From Nocardioides albertanoniae (lineage in GTDB: Bacteria; Actinomycetota; Actinomycetes; Propionibacteriales; Nocardioidaceae): a stretch of DNA of 64,000 bases. The notes under the pieces were generated by a model. It searched no databases. It was given only the letters and a program-made list of their open reading frames with translations, and was not told the origin of the DNA. Below are positions 34,785-42,400 of the stretch, piece by piece. Both the position numbers and the translations under genes were made by a program. How positions within the stretch are numbered: the stretch's first letter is position 1; each line of letters begins with the position of its first letter. The DNA is taken from positions 3,612,501 to 3,676,500 of the forward strand of contig NZ_VFOV01000001.1 of assembly GCF_006716315.1 (NCBI RefSeq), read 5' to 3'.

Positions 34785-35627
34785 CTACTTCGCGGGCGTC
34801 GCGCGGGGCCGGTAAGGGCGCTGGCACCGCGGGCACCAGAACAGGTTGCGCTGCTGCAGCTCGACGGTGCGTACGCTCGTGCCGCACACCAGGCAGGGCT
34901 GACCGTTACGGCGGTAGACGTAGACCTCGCCGCCGTGGTCGTCCTTGCGAGGTGGCCGGCCCATCGCCTCGGGGGTGTGCTCGTCGCGAACGGTGTCGAT
35001 GCGGTTCTTCTCGACCCCGTCCTTCATCAGCTCGACCAGGTCGTCCCAGATCGCGTCCCACTGCCGCCTGCGCAGCGTGTTGCCCGGACGCATCGGGTCG
35101 ATCCGGTGCCGGAAGAGCACCTCGGCCCGGTAGACGTTGCCCACCCCGGCCAGCACCGACTGGTCCATCAGCAGCGCCGCGATCGTGGTCCTGCTCCGCC
35201 CGACCCGCGCCCACCCGAGCCCCGGGTCGGCGTCGTCACGCAGCGGGTCGGGCCCGAGCTTGGCGACCACCGCGTCGCGCTGAGCCGCGGTCACCAGGTT
35301 GCAGGTGGTGGCCCCGCGCAGGTCGGCGTATGTCTCGCTGCCGGTCACCCGGAGCCGCACCTGGCCCACGGGGAGCGGCGGCTCGGTCGCGTAGGGCCGC
35401 AGGTCGAGCTTGCCGTAGAGGCCGAGGTGGATGTGGACGAACTGCTCCCCCGCGAACTCGACGAAGAGCTGCTTGCCCCACGCCTCGGCACCGATGACGA
35501 CCTGGCCGTCGAGGAGCGCGGCGGAATCGGCGAACCTGCCCTGCGGGCTGCTCACCCGGACCTGCTCGCCGGCGAAAGCACCCGTCAGGTCGAGCGCGAG
35601 CCGATGGAGGGTGTGCCCCTCAGGCAT
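34785..35627 (-). CDS. nei2: Fpg/Nei-family DNA glycosylase, Nei2 type
   Basis: A 280-residue bifunctional glycosylase/AP lyase of base-excision repair for oxidised pyrimidines. The N-terminus MPEGHTLHRLA gives the catalytic Pro2 and Glu3 and matches the mycobacterial Nei2 form. The helix-two-turn-helix part (MDQSVLAGVGNVYRAEVLFR) and the C-terminal zinc finger (CLVC ... CPRC, about 247-270) are intact. It starts 7 bases after the rpiB stop, so the two probably share a transcript. Confidence 0.92.
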   Translation of the reverse strand: MPEGHTLHRLALDLTGAFAGEQVRVSSPQGRFADSAALLDGQVVIGAEAWGKQLFVEFAGEQFVHIHLGLYGKLDLRPYATEPPLPVGQVRLRVTGSETYADLRGATTCNLVTAAQRDAVVAKLGPDPLRDDADPGLGWARVGRSRTTIAALLMDQSVLAGVGNVYRAEVLFRHRIDPMRPGNTLRRRQWDAIWDDLVELMKDGVEKNRIDTVRDEHTPEAMGRPPRKDDHGGEVYVYRRNGQPCLVCGTSVRTVELQQRNLFWCPRCQRPYRPRATPAK

Positions 35628-35634
35628 CTCGAGC

Positions 35635-36153
35635 TCAGTCCTGGTCCTCGGCCGGCCCCAGGCCCTTGGCCGAGTCCGGCAGCGGCGGCCGGACGCCGTC
35701 GGCGTCGTAGGCGTGGAGCTGGCCGATGCGGCGTACGTGACGCTCGTCGTCGCTGAACGGCTCGGCGAGGAAGATCTCGACGAACTTCGTCATGTCCTCG
35801 AGGCTGTGCATCCGGCCACCGACCGCCACCACCTGGGCGTTGTTGTGGTCGCGGGCGAGCTTGGCGGTCTCCTCGCTCCACGCGAGCGCGCAACGGATGC
35901 CGGTGACCTTGTTGGCCGCCATCTGCTCACCGTTGCCCGACCCCCCGATCACGACCCCGAGGCTGTCCAGCCCCTGCTCCCGGTCACGGGCTACCCCCTC
36001 GGCCGCCCGGATGCAGAAGACCGGGTAGTCGTCGAGGGCGTCATAGACGAAAGGCCCATGATCGACAGGCTCGTAGCCGAGCTCCGTCAGACGGTTGGTC
36101 AGGTGGGACTTGAGTTCGAGACCGGCGTGGTCGCAGCCGATGTGGACGCGCAT
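35635..36153 (-). CDS. rpiB: Ribose-5-phosphate isomerase B
   Basis: A 172-residue RpiB/LacAB-type sugar-phosphate isomerase for ribose-5-P and ribulose-5-P in the pentose phosphate pathway. Landmarks are MRVHIGCDHAGLELKSHL, DYPVFCIRAAEGVA, GVVIGGSGNGEQMAANKVTGIRCA and the phosphate-binding HNNAQVVAVGGRM. The catalytic Cys of many RpiB is Ser in GGSGNG, as in the mycobacterial type. ATG 36153 has GAGAGGA 8 bases upstream and is preferred to 36171. The tail of about 25 residues (GVRPPLPDSAKGLGPAEDQD) is an extension. Confidence 0.93.
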   Translation of the reverse strand: MRVHIGCDHAGLELKSHLTNRLTELGYEPVDHGPFVYDALDDYPVFCIRAAEGVARDREQGLDSLGVVIGGSGNGEQMAANKVTGIRCALAWSEETAKLARDHNNAQVVAVGGRMHSLEDMTKFVEIFLAEPFSDDERHVRRIGQLHAYDADGVRPPLPDSAKGLGPAEDQD

Positions 36154-36239
36154 ACGGCCATCCTCTCTCATGCTCGTCTCGACCTCGGATTCGGTGGTTG
36201 GTCTTGACTGGGATTGGTCTTGACGGGTGTTGCTTGGGG

Positions 36240-36415
36240 TACTGGCCCTGGAATCGACTGCTTCGTCGTGGGCTGTTTGCCGCCGACCCGTACGCGGAGG
36301 GTGTTTCACGCCGGCACCCGGAGTAAAGGACGGCCTACGGCCGCCGGCTCCGCCGGTCGCCTTCGGCGCTCCTTGACACCGGGCACCGCCGAGAATTTTG
36401 GCTGTTGATCGGGTC
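36240..36415. repeat. Left inverted repeat flanking the DUF222-HNH gene
   Basis: The 405-base gap 36154-36558 holds this repeat and, at about 36197-36228, a tandem TTGGTCTTGAC pair. The core (36317-36383) is CCCGG...CCGGG enclosing AAGGA/TCCTT and three adjacent hairpins at 36331-36343, 36344-36356 and 36358-36368. The plus-strand loops are TAC, TCC and TTC, so the minus strand has C(GTA)G, C(GGA)G and C(GAA)G loops. Similarity to the right copy, in reverse, continues on both sides (GCCGCCGACCC outside; GAGAA...TTTGGCTG...ATCGGG inside). Confidence 0.7.
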
Positions 36416-36558
36416 GGCAGCAGGGGTCTGGCACGGCACATTCGGGTTGGGTGCCGGGCTGGGAACGGGGGCCGGTCGAGCCCGCGCGCGGCGGCTGTTG
36501 CGGGGCGCTGTGCTAGACGATGACGCTTTGTGAATCATTCACAAGGGGAACGACTGGA

Positions 36559-37857
36559 TCAGGGCCGTCGAGTGAACCGGATCGTTCCGTCCGGCAACCG
36601 TTCATGGGTGAAACCGGGTGCGTGCGCCAGCCGATGATGATGCGGACACAACAGAACCCCATCTTTCAGATCCGTCTTCCCGCCCAGAGACCATGGCGTC
36701 AGGTGATGGGCGTCGCACCACTCCGGTGGCATGTCACACCCATCGGCTTGGCAGCACTTCTGCTGCAACCGCAGCGCTTTGCGCTGGATCGGCTGGAAGA
36801 ACCTGCTCGAACGACCTGCGTCGAGAACTTGGCCGTCGGCGCCCAGGACCCAGGGGATGATCGTCGCGTTACAGGCCATCTTCCGAGCCTCGGTCGCGCT
36901 GATCGTGGTGCCGTTGGTCTCGTCGTAGCCGAGGACAGCGGTGCCAAGTTCTTTGCGGAGCTCGTCGAGCGAGATGACTACGTTGATGGTGGTCGGGTCG
37001 CCGCCGTGGCGAGGCAACGCATCAGGGTCGATGGTCTCCAACAGACGGGCGAAGCCTTGGCCCATGAGTCGCTCCCACGGCGGGAGCGGAGTGCCCTTCT
37101 CGACGAACTGCTGCTTACGCGGCTGTGCCCATGCCTCGACATGGGTCTTGAAACGCATCCCCAACGCCACCGGCAGGACACCATCGAAACCGACGGTGCC
37201 GTCGTGGTTGTCCCCGACGGTGCCGTCGTGGTTGTCCCAGACCCGCAGGGCGGTCTTCTGCTGGGCACGCTCTTCTTCGGCAAGGAGGGCTTTGGCTTCG
37301 GCGTCTTCGAACCGGACCGGATCGATCTCGGTCAGGATTCGCTTCCCAACTATGCGTAGTTCGTTGGCAGTCAGTCGGGTGGCGTAGCCGACCAGCAGCT
37401 TCTCGGCGAGCAGCAGGACTTCGTTGCTCGCGACAGGGTTCGCTTCGATCGCGTTGAGGGCGTTGGTGATCACCCGGGCTTTGTCACGGGTGACCACACC
37501 ATCAGCGAGACCGGCAGCGAGCAGCTCGTGCGTGGACACCGAGGTCGCGAGCTTCATCTGTGCACGTGCCGCACCTTTGTCGACGAGCAACTCAGCACGC
37601 ATCCACGCAGACGCATCCTTGTCGCCAGTCTCCTCAGCGATGTCACCAGCCGTGGCGAGCACACGTAGCTCCAGCGCAGCCTGCTGCGCCTTGAGAGTTT
37701 CGAGCCGCGCGAGGACATCCTTCTTCTGGCTGGTTCGCCAATAAGCAGGGTCCATCGCAAGCAGCTCGCCGAGGGCGGTTTCCATGCCAGCAAGAGCAGT
37801 CGCAACCGGGTCACGAGGGCTGGTGCCCCAGTGGTCGACGTGGTTCTCGACGCTCAT
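36559..37857 (-). CDS. DUF222 / HNH endonuclease domain protein (13E12-repeat family)
   Basis: A 432-residue protein. The N-terminal 300 residues match the DUF222 region typical of REP13E12-type proteins in actinobacteria (MKLATSVSTHELLAAGLADGVVTRDKARVI). The C-terminal HNH nuclease domain (about 369-412) has zinc-binding C..C and C..H pairs around WCDAHHLTPWSLGGKTDL and LLCPHHHRLAH. It probably cuts DNA. A direct 24-base duplication gives DNHDGTVG twice. The gene and its margins look poorer in G+C than the neighbours, and it lies between inverted copies of a structured repeat, so it may be part of a mobile unit. Confidence 0.88.
   Translation of the reverse strand: MSVENHVDHWGTSPRDPVATALAGMETALGELLAMDPAYWRTSQKKDVLARLETLKAQQAALELRVLATAGDIAEETGDKDASAWMRAELLVDKGAARAQMKLATSVSTHELLAAGLADGVVTRDKARVITNALNAIEANPVASNEVLLLAEKLLVGYATRLTANELRIVGKRILTEIDPVRFEDAEAKALLAEEERAQQKTALRVWDNHDGTVGDNHDGTVGFDGVLPVALGMRFKTHVEAWAQPRKQQFVEKGTPLPPWERLMGQGFARLLETIDPDALPRHGGDPTTINVVISLDELRKELGTAVLGYDETNGTTISATEARKMACNATIIPWVLGADGQVLDAGRSSRFFQPIQRKALRLQQKCCQADGCDMPPEWCDAHHLTPWSLGGKTDLKDGVLLCPHHHRLAHAPGFTHERLPDGTIRFTRRP
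37191..37238 (-). repeat. Tandem 24-bp duplication inside the DUF222 gene
   Basis: Bases 37191-37214 are repeated exactly at 37215-37238. In the protein this gives two copies of the eight-residue unit DNHDGTVG. It is in frame and likely recent. Confidence 0.9.
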
Positions 37858-37994
37858 TGCTGACCCCCTCTCAAGGTGCCCGTCGGATACCCCTGATTTT
37901 ACTCTTTACCGACCAGTAGATCCATCCATTTTCGCAGGTCAAACCGTTTTTTTGCGGCAGTGAAACTGCAGTCGCACCTCCCGGCCACACTCTG

Positions 37995-38188
37995 GCCGCC
38001 GCCCCGATAATCAGCCAAATCTTTTCTCGATCTGGCCCGGAGTCCAGGACCACCGAAGGTGGCCGGCGAAGCCGGCGGCCGCAGGCCGTCCTTGACGCCG
38101 GGCCAGATCGAGAAGACCGTGAAGAAAGGGTCGGCGGCACACACCCCACGAAACAACAGACCCTAAGAAGCACAGCCCAGGACCAAGA
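37995..38188. repeat. Right inverted repeat flanking the DUF222-HNH gene
   Basis: This fills much of the 351-base gap 37858-38208; the rest (37858-37994) is AT-richer with no recognised element. The core 38024-38114 has a perfect 17-bp outer stem, TTCTCGATCTGGCCCGG with its complement at 38098-38114. Inside are three contiguous hairpins: CCACC-GAA-GGTGG (38050-38062), CCGGC-GAA-GCCGG (38063-38075) and CGGCC-GCA-GGCCG (38076-38088). It is inverted relative to the left copy. Confidence 0.75.
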
Positions 38189-38196
38189 CACCCCAC

Positions 38197-38202
38197 TAGA
38201 TT
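38197..38202 (+). promoter_or_regulatory. -10 hexamer TAGATT before the inositol-phosphatase relative
   Basis: TAGATT ends 6 bases before GTG 38209 with no ribosome site between. It lies immediately outside the right inverted repeat. Confidence 0.5.
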
Positions 38203-38208
38203 CACCCC

Positions 38209-39033
38209 GTGAAGCACCAAGCAACCGCACTCACCGACGAAGCCGTCGCCATCGCAGCAGCAACCGCAGGGGCGGCGGTCGTACGAGAGATGTACGGCAC
38301 CGACCTGAGCCACTTCGACAAGTCACCGACCGACTTCGCGACCGAGGCGGACATCGCGTCCGAGAAGGCGATCCGGGCGACGATCGCGACGTACCGGCCC
38401 GAGGACGCCTTCGAGGGCGAGGAGACCGGGCGGAGCGGCGACAGTGAGCGGCGGTGGCTGGTCGACCCGCTCTGCGGGACCCTCAACTATGCCGCCCAGA
38501 CCCCGCTGGCCGCGGTGAACGTCGCTCTGGTGACGCCCGACGGTGTCCGGGCAGCTGTCTCGGCTGACCCGATCAGCGAGGAGATCTTCTGGACCGACGG
38601 CACCGACGCCTGGGTCCGCAAGGGTGGTGGCGACACCGCCCTCACCCCGACCCCGCGCACCATGCTCGTCGACATCCAGTGCGACGGACCGCTCGACCCG
38701 CCGTTCCTCGGCGGTCAGCTCGTCGCCGACCCCGAGCTCCGCAAGAGGTTCGGCCCGCGGGTGATGTCCTCGACGTTGGCGCTGACCTGGGTCGCGGCCG
38801 GCCGACGGGCGGCGTACGTCACCGACGACCGCCTCACCGAGGGCGGTGGCCTCGAAGGAAGCGTGCACTTCACCGGGCCGATCGCGATCTGCCAGGCCGC
38901 CGGCTGCATCGTGACCGACCTCGAGGGCAACAGGCTCCACGAAGGCCGCGGCATGATCGCCGCGGCCGACGCGGCCACCCATCGGCAGCTGCTCGACCTG
39001 GTCCGCCCGCATGTGAACGCCACGTCAGGCTGA
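38209..39033 (+). CDS. Inositol monophosphatase family protein with altered active site
   Basis: A 274-residue protein of the lithium-sensitive phosphatase fold (inositol monophosphatase, HisN, CysQ). The first metal motif EGEETG (residues 69-74) is present. The main signature DPxDGT reads D86-P-L-C89-G-T, so the second metal Asp is Cys. The late W-D-x-A-A motif is also missing: the region reads HFTGPIAICQAAGCIV. Catalysis by the usual three-metal route is doubtful. The gene may be a regulator or a neofunctionalised paralogue. It starts with GTG at the edge of the inverted repeat and converges with ehuA. Confidence 0.8.
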   Translation: MKHQATALTDEAVAIAAATAGAAVVREMYGTDLSHFDKSPTDFATEADIASEKAIRATIATYRPEDAFEGEETGRSGDSERRWLVDPLCGTLNYAAQTPLAAVNVALVTPDGVRAAVSADPISEEIFWTDGTDAWVRKGGGDTALTPTPRTMLVDIQCDGPLDPPFLGGQLVADPELRKRFGPRVMSSTLALTWVAAGRRAAYVTDDRLTEGGGLEGSVHFTGPIAICQAAGCIVTDLEGNRLHEGRGMIAAADAATHRQLLDLVRPHVNATSG

Positions 39034-39044
39034 GTCGGGTCAGG

Positions 39045-39848
39045 TCAGAGGACCGCCTGCAGGAACTGCTTGGTCCGCTCGTGCGTCGGGTTGTTGAACA
39101 TGACCTCGGGCTTGGCCTCTTCGATGACACGACCTTCGTCGAACATCAGGACCCGGTGCGAGACGTCCTGGGCGAACTGCATCTCGTGGGTCACCAGCAA
39201 CATCGTGATGTCGGTCTTCGTCGCCACCTCGCGCAGCACCTCCAGGACGTCGCCGACCAGCTCCGGGTCGAGCGCGGAGGTGACCTCGTCGAGCAGCAGG
39301 ATCTCCGGCTCCATCGCGAGTGCGCGCGCGATCGCGACGCGCTGCTGCTGACCGCCCGAGAGACTGCTCGGATGGGCGTCGATCTTGTCCCGCAGACCGA
39401 CCTGGTCGAGCAGGTCGACCGCCTTGGCGCGCGCCTCCTCCTTGGACTGACCGAGCACGTGCACCGGTGCCTCGACGATGTTCTGGCACACCGTCATGTT
39501 GGGGAACAGGTTGAACTGCTGGAAGACCATCCCGACCCGCTTGCGGATCCGGGTGACCTCGTTGTTCGGCAGCTTCACCCGCCGGTTGCCCCGCTTGGCG
39601 TAGCTCAGCGGGTCGCCGTCGATGTAGATGTAACCGCCGGTCAGGTCTTCCAGGGTCATCAGCAGCCGGAGGATGGTGGTCTTCCCCGACCCGCTCGGAC
39701 CGATCAGGGTGACGCGCTCACCGCGAGCCACGTTGAAGTTCAGCCCGTCCAGGACGGTGTTCTTACCGAACTTCTTGGACACGTCCTCCATCACGATCCG
39801 TGGCTGGTCGGCGGTGGACGCGCCCGGGCTGGTGGTGTCAGTAGACAA
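39045..39848 (-). CDS. ehuA: Ectoine/hydroxyectoine-type ABC transporter ATP-binding protein
   Basis: A 267-residue polar amino acid-type ABC ATPase. Walker A is GPSGSGKT (50-57), the signature is LSGGQQQR (163-170) and Walker B is LLLDE (184-188), with the H-loop at VTHEM. It energises import by the EhuCD channel. The start is TTG 39848, which overlaps the end of ehuD by 11 bases and has GGAG 7 bases upstream. It is the last gene of ehuBCDA. The Ehu name rests on the gene order and the EhuB sequence. Confidence 0.85.
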   Translation of the reverse strand: MSTDTTSPGASTADQPRIVMEDVSKKFGKNTVLDGLNFNVARGERVTLIGPSGSGKTTILRLLMTLEDLTGGYIYIDGDPLSYAKRGNRRVKLPNNEVTRIRKRVGMVFQQFNLFPNMTVCQNIVEAPVHVLGQSKEEARAKAVDLLDQVGLRDKIDAHPSSLSGGQQQRVAIARALAMEPEILLLDEVTSALDPELVGDVLEVLREVATKTDITMLLVTHEMQFAQDVSHRVLMFDEGRVIEEAKPEVMFNNPTHERTKQFLQAVL

Positions 39849-40518
39849 GCTTCTTCTCCAACTTTCGCATCAGGACGGCCGTGGGATAGCTGGCCGCGAG
39901 GAAGATCAGGCCGGCAACGGTGAAGACCTCGGTGTATTGATAGGAGGCCCCGCCCAGCTGTTTGGCCTTCGCGACCATCTCGGGGACCAGGATGACCAGC
40001 AGGAACGGGGTGTCCTTGAACATCGCGATCGCCCAGTTGCCCAGCGACGGGAGCGTGGCCCGCAGCGCCTGCGGGATGATCACCGCCCGCCAGACCCGAG
40101 CTCGCGGTAACGAGAGCGCGGTCGCCGCCTCCCACTGACCAGGACGGATCGACTCGATCCCGGCGCGGTAGGACTCCGCCATGTAGGTGGAGTAGTGGAT
40201 GGCGAAGACCGCGACCCCGAGGATCATCCCGATGGTCTCGACGTCGGTGTCGGGGAACTTCCGATACCCGTCGAACGAGATGAAGATCGCCACCGCGAAC
40301 AGCAGCTGCAGCGGCAACGGCGTCATCCGGATCACGTCGAGCACCCAGGTGAGCGGCAGGCGGATCGGCGTGGGCAGCTCCCGCTGACCGACCGCCCAGA
40401 TCAGACCCAGCAGGGACGCGATGACCGAACCGGCCACCGTGACCACGAGAGTCACCTGCAGGAACGCCATGAGCAGCGGCCCCACGGTCTCCAGCGCAAA
40501 CTCGAGATCGAACTCCAT
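39838..40518 (-). CDS. ehuD: Ectoine/hydroxyectoine-type ABC transporter permease EhuD
   Basis: A 226-residue permease of the His/Glu/Gln/Arg/opine type with about five membrane segments. The EAA loop that contacts the ATPase is QWEAATALSLPRARVWRAVIIPQALRATLPSLGN (about residues 132-165). VIRMTPLPLQLLF is the usual periplasm-side P-rich motif. The ATG overlaps the ehuC stop by one base (TGATG), so expression is coupled. Confidence 0.83.
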   Translation of the reverse strand: MEFDLEFALETVGPLLMAFLQVTLVVTVAGSVIASLLGLIWAVGQRELPTPIRLPLTWVLDVIRMTPLPLQLLFAVAIFISFDGYRKFPDTDVETIGMILGVAVFAIHYSTYMAESYRAGIESIRPGQWEAATALSLPRARVWRAVIIPQALRATLPSLGNWAIAMFKDTPFLLVILVPEMVAKAKQLGGASYQYTEVFTVAGLIFLAASYPTAVLMRKLEKKLVY

Positions 40519-41231
40519 CAGGCCACCGCCTCTGCTGTCGCACGGGTCGTCCTGGTCTTGCTCGGGGCGAGCCCGAGGCGTCGCTGCGCGCGACGTTCGA
40601 GCAACCGCAGACCGCTGGAGCAGCCGAGCGCGACCAGGTAGTAGAGCAGGAAGCCGACGCCGTAGGCGATCCAGAGCCCGACATCGGCGTCCTTACGCAT
40701 CACCTCGACCCAGTAGGTGAGGTCGTGCAGACCGATCAACAACGCCACCGCTGTGCCCTTGACCAGCATCACCATCAGGTTGTTGAGACCGGGCAGCATC
40801 AGCCCCCAGGCCTGCGGCCAGATGACCCGTCGCACCGCCATCGACCACGACATCGAGAGTGCGGTGGTCGACTCCCACTGCACCTTGGCCACGGCGTTGA
40901 GCGAGCCTCGCACCACCTCGGAGCCGTAGGCGCCGTAGTTGAGGCCGAGACCGACGATGCCGCACCACATCCCGGGGAGGTCGATCCCGAAGAGCGGGAA
41001 GACATAGAAGAGGAAGAACAGCTGGACGACCAGCGAGGTGCCGCGGAAGAACTCCACGATGATCCGCGACCCCACTCTCAGCACGGCGATCGGGCTGATC
41101 GCGCACAGTCCCAGGAGGACGGATACGACGAGCGCGACGACCGCCCCACCTCCGGAGAGGGCCAGGGTGACCTGGGCACCTTCCCAGAGGTAGGGGCTGT
41201 AGTCAGATACTGCTTGAAGGAAATCAGACAA
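40518..41231 (-). CDS. ehuC: Ectoine/hydroxyectoine-type ABC transporter permease EhuC
   Basis: A 237-residue permease paired with EhuD. It has about five membrane segments, EFFRGTSLVVQLFFLFYVFPL as the family's FRGTPLLVQ-like motif, and an EAA loop VQWESTTALSMSWSMAVRRVIWPQAW. The C-terminus is basic and Ala-rich. It starts 12 bases after the ehuB stop. Confidence 0.83.
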   Translation of the reverse strand: MSDFLQAVSDYSPYLWEGAQVTLALSGGGAVVALVVSVLLGLCAISPIAVLRVGSRIIVEFFRGTSLVVQLFFLFYVFPLFGIDLPGMWCGIVGLGLNYGAYGSEVVRGSLNAVAKVQWESTTALSMSWSMAVRRVIWPQAWGLMLPGLNNLMVMLVKGTAVALLIGLHDLTYWVEVMRKDADVGLWIAYGVGFLLYYLVALGCSSGLRLLERRAQRRLGLAPSKTRTTRATAEAVA

Positions 41232-41243
41232 GGCGTCGTTCGA

Positions 41244-42140
41244 TCAGTTCGACGACTCGTACTCGTCCACCGTCGGCAGCTCTCCCTTGCAGAGCATGTC
41301 GGTGGTGATGTTCTCCGGCGGACGCTCGGCGTCGGTGAAGCCGAACTCGCCGAGCACACCCTTGTACGCATCGGTGGAACCGGTGACCTTCGCGAGCTCC
41401 TTGTTGTAGTCCTCGCGCAGCTTGGAGTCCTTCTCCCGGAAGACGGTGGCGCCAGCGCCGACCTGGACCACGTCATCGACGACCGCCTCGAAGGAGTCGG
41501 TCGCCTCCAGACCGGCGTCCGGGTTCTCCTCGACCCACGTGCGGACCGAGATCCCGGTCAGTGCGAAGGCGTCCGCCTGGCCGTTCTGGACCGCCGCGTA
41601 GCCGTCCTCGGCGGAGTTCACCGTGGTCACGCCGTCGATGCCGAGCTGCTCGGCGTAGCCCTGCTCGATGGCGCCGTTGATGACGGCGAGCCGGACGTCG
41701 GAGTCGGCGACGTCCTGCATGTCCTTCAGACCCCCGGGGTTGCCCTTCGGCACGGCGAACGCGGTGGTGTACATGATCTCGGGGTCACCGAACGATGCCT
41801 GCTCACAGCGCTCCGGCAGGATCGACATCCCGGCGCTGACCACGTCGTAGCGACCTGCATTCAGCCCCGGGATCAGGCCGTCCCACTCCACGACCTCGGC
41901 CTTGACGTTCTCGTAGCCGAGCTTGGTGAAGATCTCCTTGTGAAGCGCAACGGTGGCGCCTGTCGGCTCACCGTCCTCCATGTAGGAGTATGGCTTCTCC
42001 CCGGCGATGGCGATCGTGATCGTCTTGCCGTCCTCTTCTCCGTCGGCACTGTCATCGCCGCCGCCACAGCCGGAGAGGAGCAGCGTCCCGGCTGCGAGCG
42101 TGGCGAAGAGTGCGCGCGAGCCTCTTGTGCGCAGTCGCAT
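41244..42140 (-). CDS. ehuB: Ectoine/hydroxyectoine-binding lipoprotein EhuB
   Basis: A 298-residue solute-binding protein of family 3. The lipobox LLSGC puts the lipidated Cys at residue 25. Motifs typical of EhuB are AGEKPYSYMEDGEPTGA, VEWDGLIPGLNAGRYDVVSAGMSILPERCEQ and AFAVPKGNPGGL. Ligands are likely ectoines, taken up for osmoprotection or as food. No ectoine breakdown or synthesis gene is in the window. The ATG 42140 has AAAGG 10 bases upstream. The 260 bases before it, up to the LURP-one-like gene, show no clear operator. Confidence 0.85.
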   Translation of the reverse strand: MRLRTRGSRALFATLAAGTLLLSGCGGGDDSADGEEDGKTITIAIAGEKPYSYMEDGEPTGATVALHKEIFTKLGYENVKAEVVEWDGLIPGLNAGRYDVVSAGMSILPERCEQASFGDPEIMYTTAFAVPKGNPGGLKDMQDVADSDVRLAVINGAIEQGYAEQLGIDGVTTVNSAEDGYAAVQNGQADAFALTGISVRTWVEENPDAGLEATDSFEAVVDDVVQVGAGATVFREKDSKLREDYNKELAKVTGSTDAYKGVLGEFGFTDAERPPENITTDMLCKGELPTVDEYESSN

Positions 42141-42400
42141 GGTGTTGAAACCTTTCGATCGGGCGTGAGACGCGTCGACCGAGTCCGTCGCGTCGAACTA
42201 AGACCTCGTGACCGTATGACGTCCTCGCCGACTCCACAACAGCCTTCGAACGCCTCTCGATGCGCCTTGGAGAAGATCTACCGTTGCCGCTAATACCGCC
42301 ATGACCTGCGCAGACTCGATCTCGCCAGATGCCGGTCGGACGGCCCGATCCACACCCCGGATCGACACATGTTCGTTACCTACCCGGCGGCGGAGAGCGC

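Noticed and set aside
37191..37238. CRISPR-like repeat
   Set aside because: It is two adjacent copies of 24 bases without spacers, in frame inside a gene.
36270..38163. Insertion sequence with a transposase
   Set aside because: The inverted repeats are suggestive, but the only gene is DUF222-HNH; no DDE, serine or HUH enzyme was found and no clear target duplication was seen.
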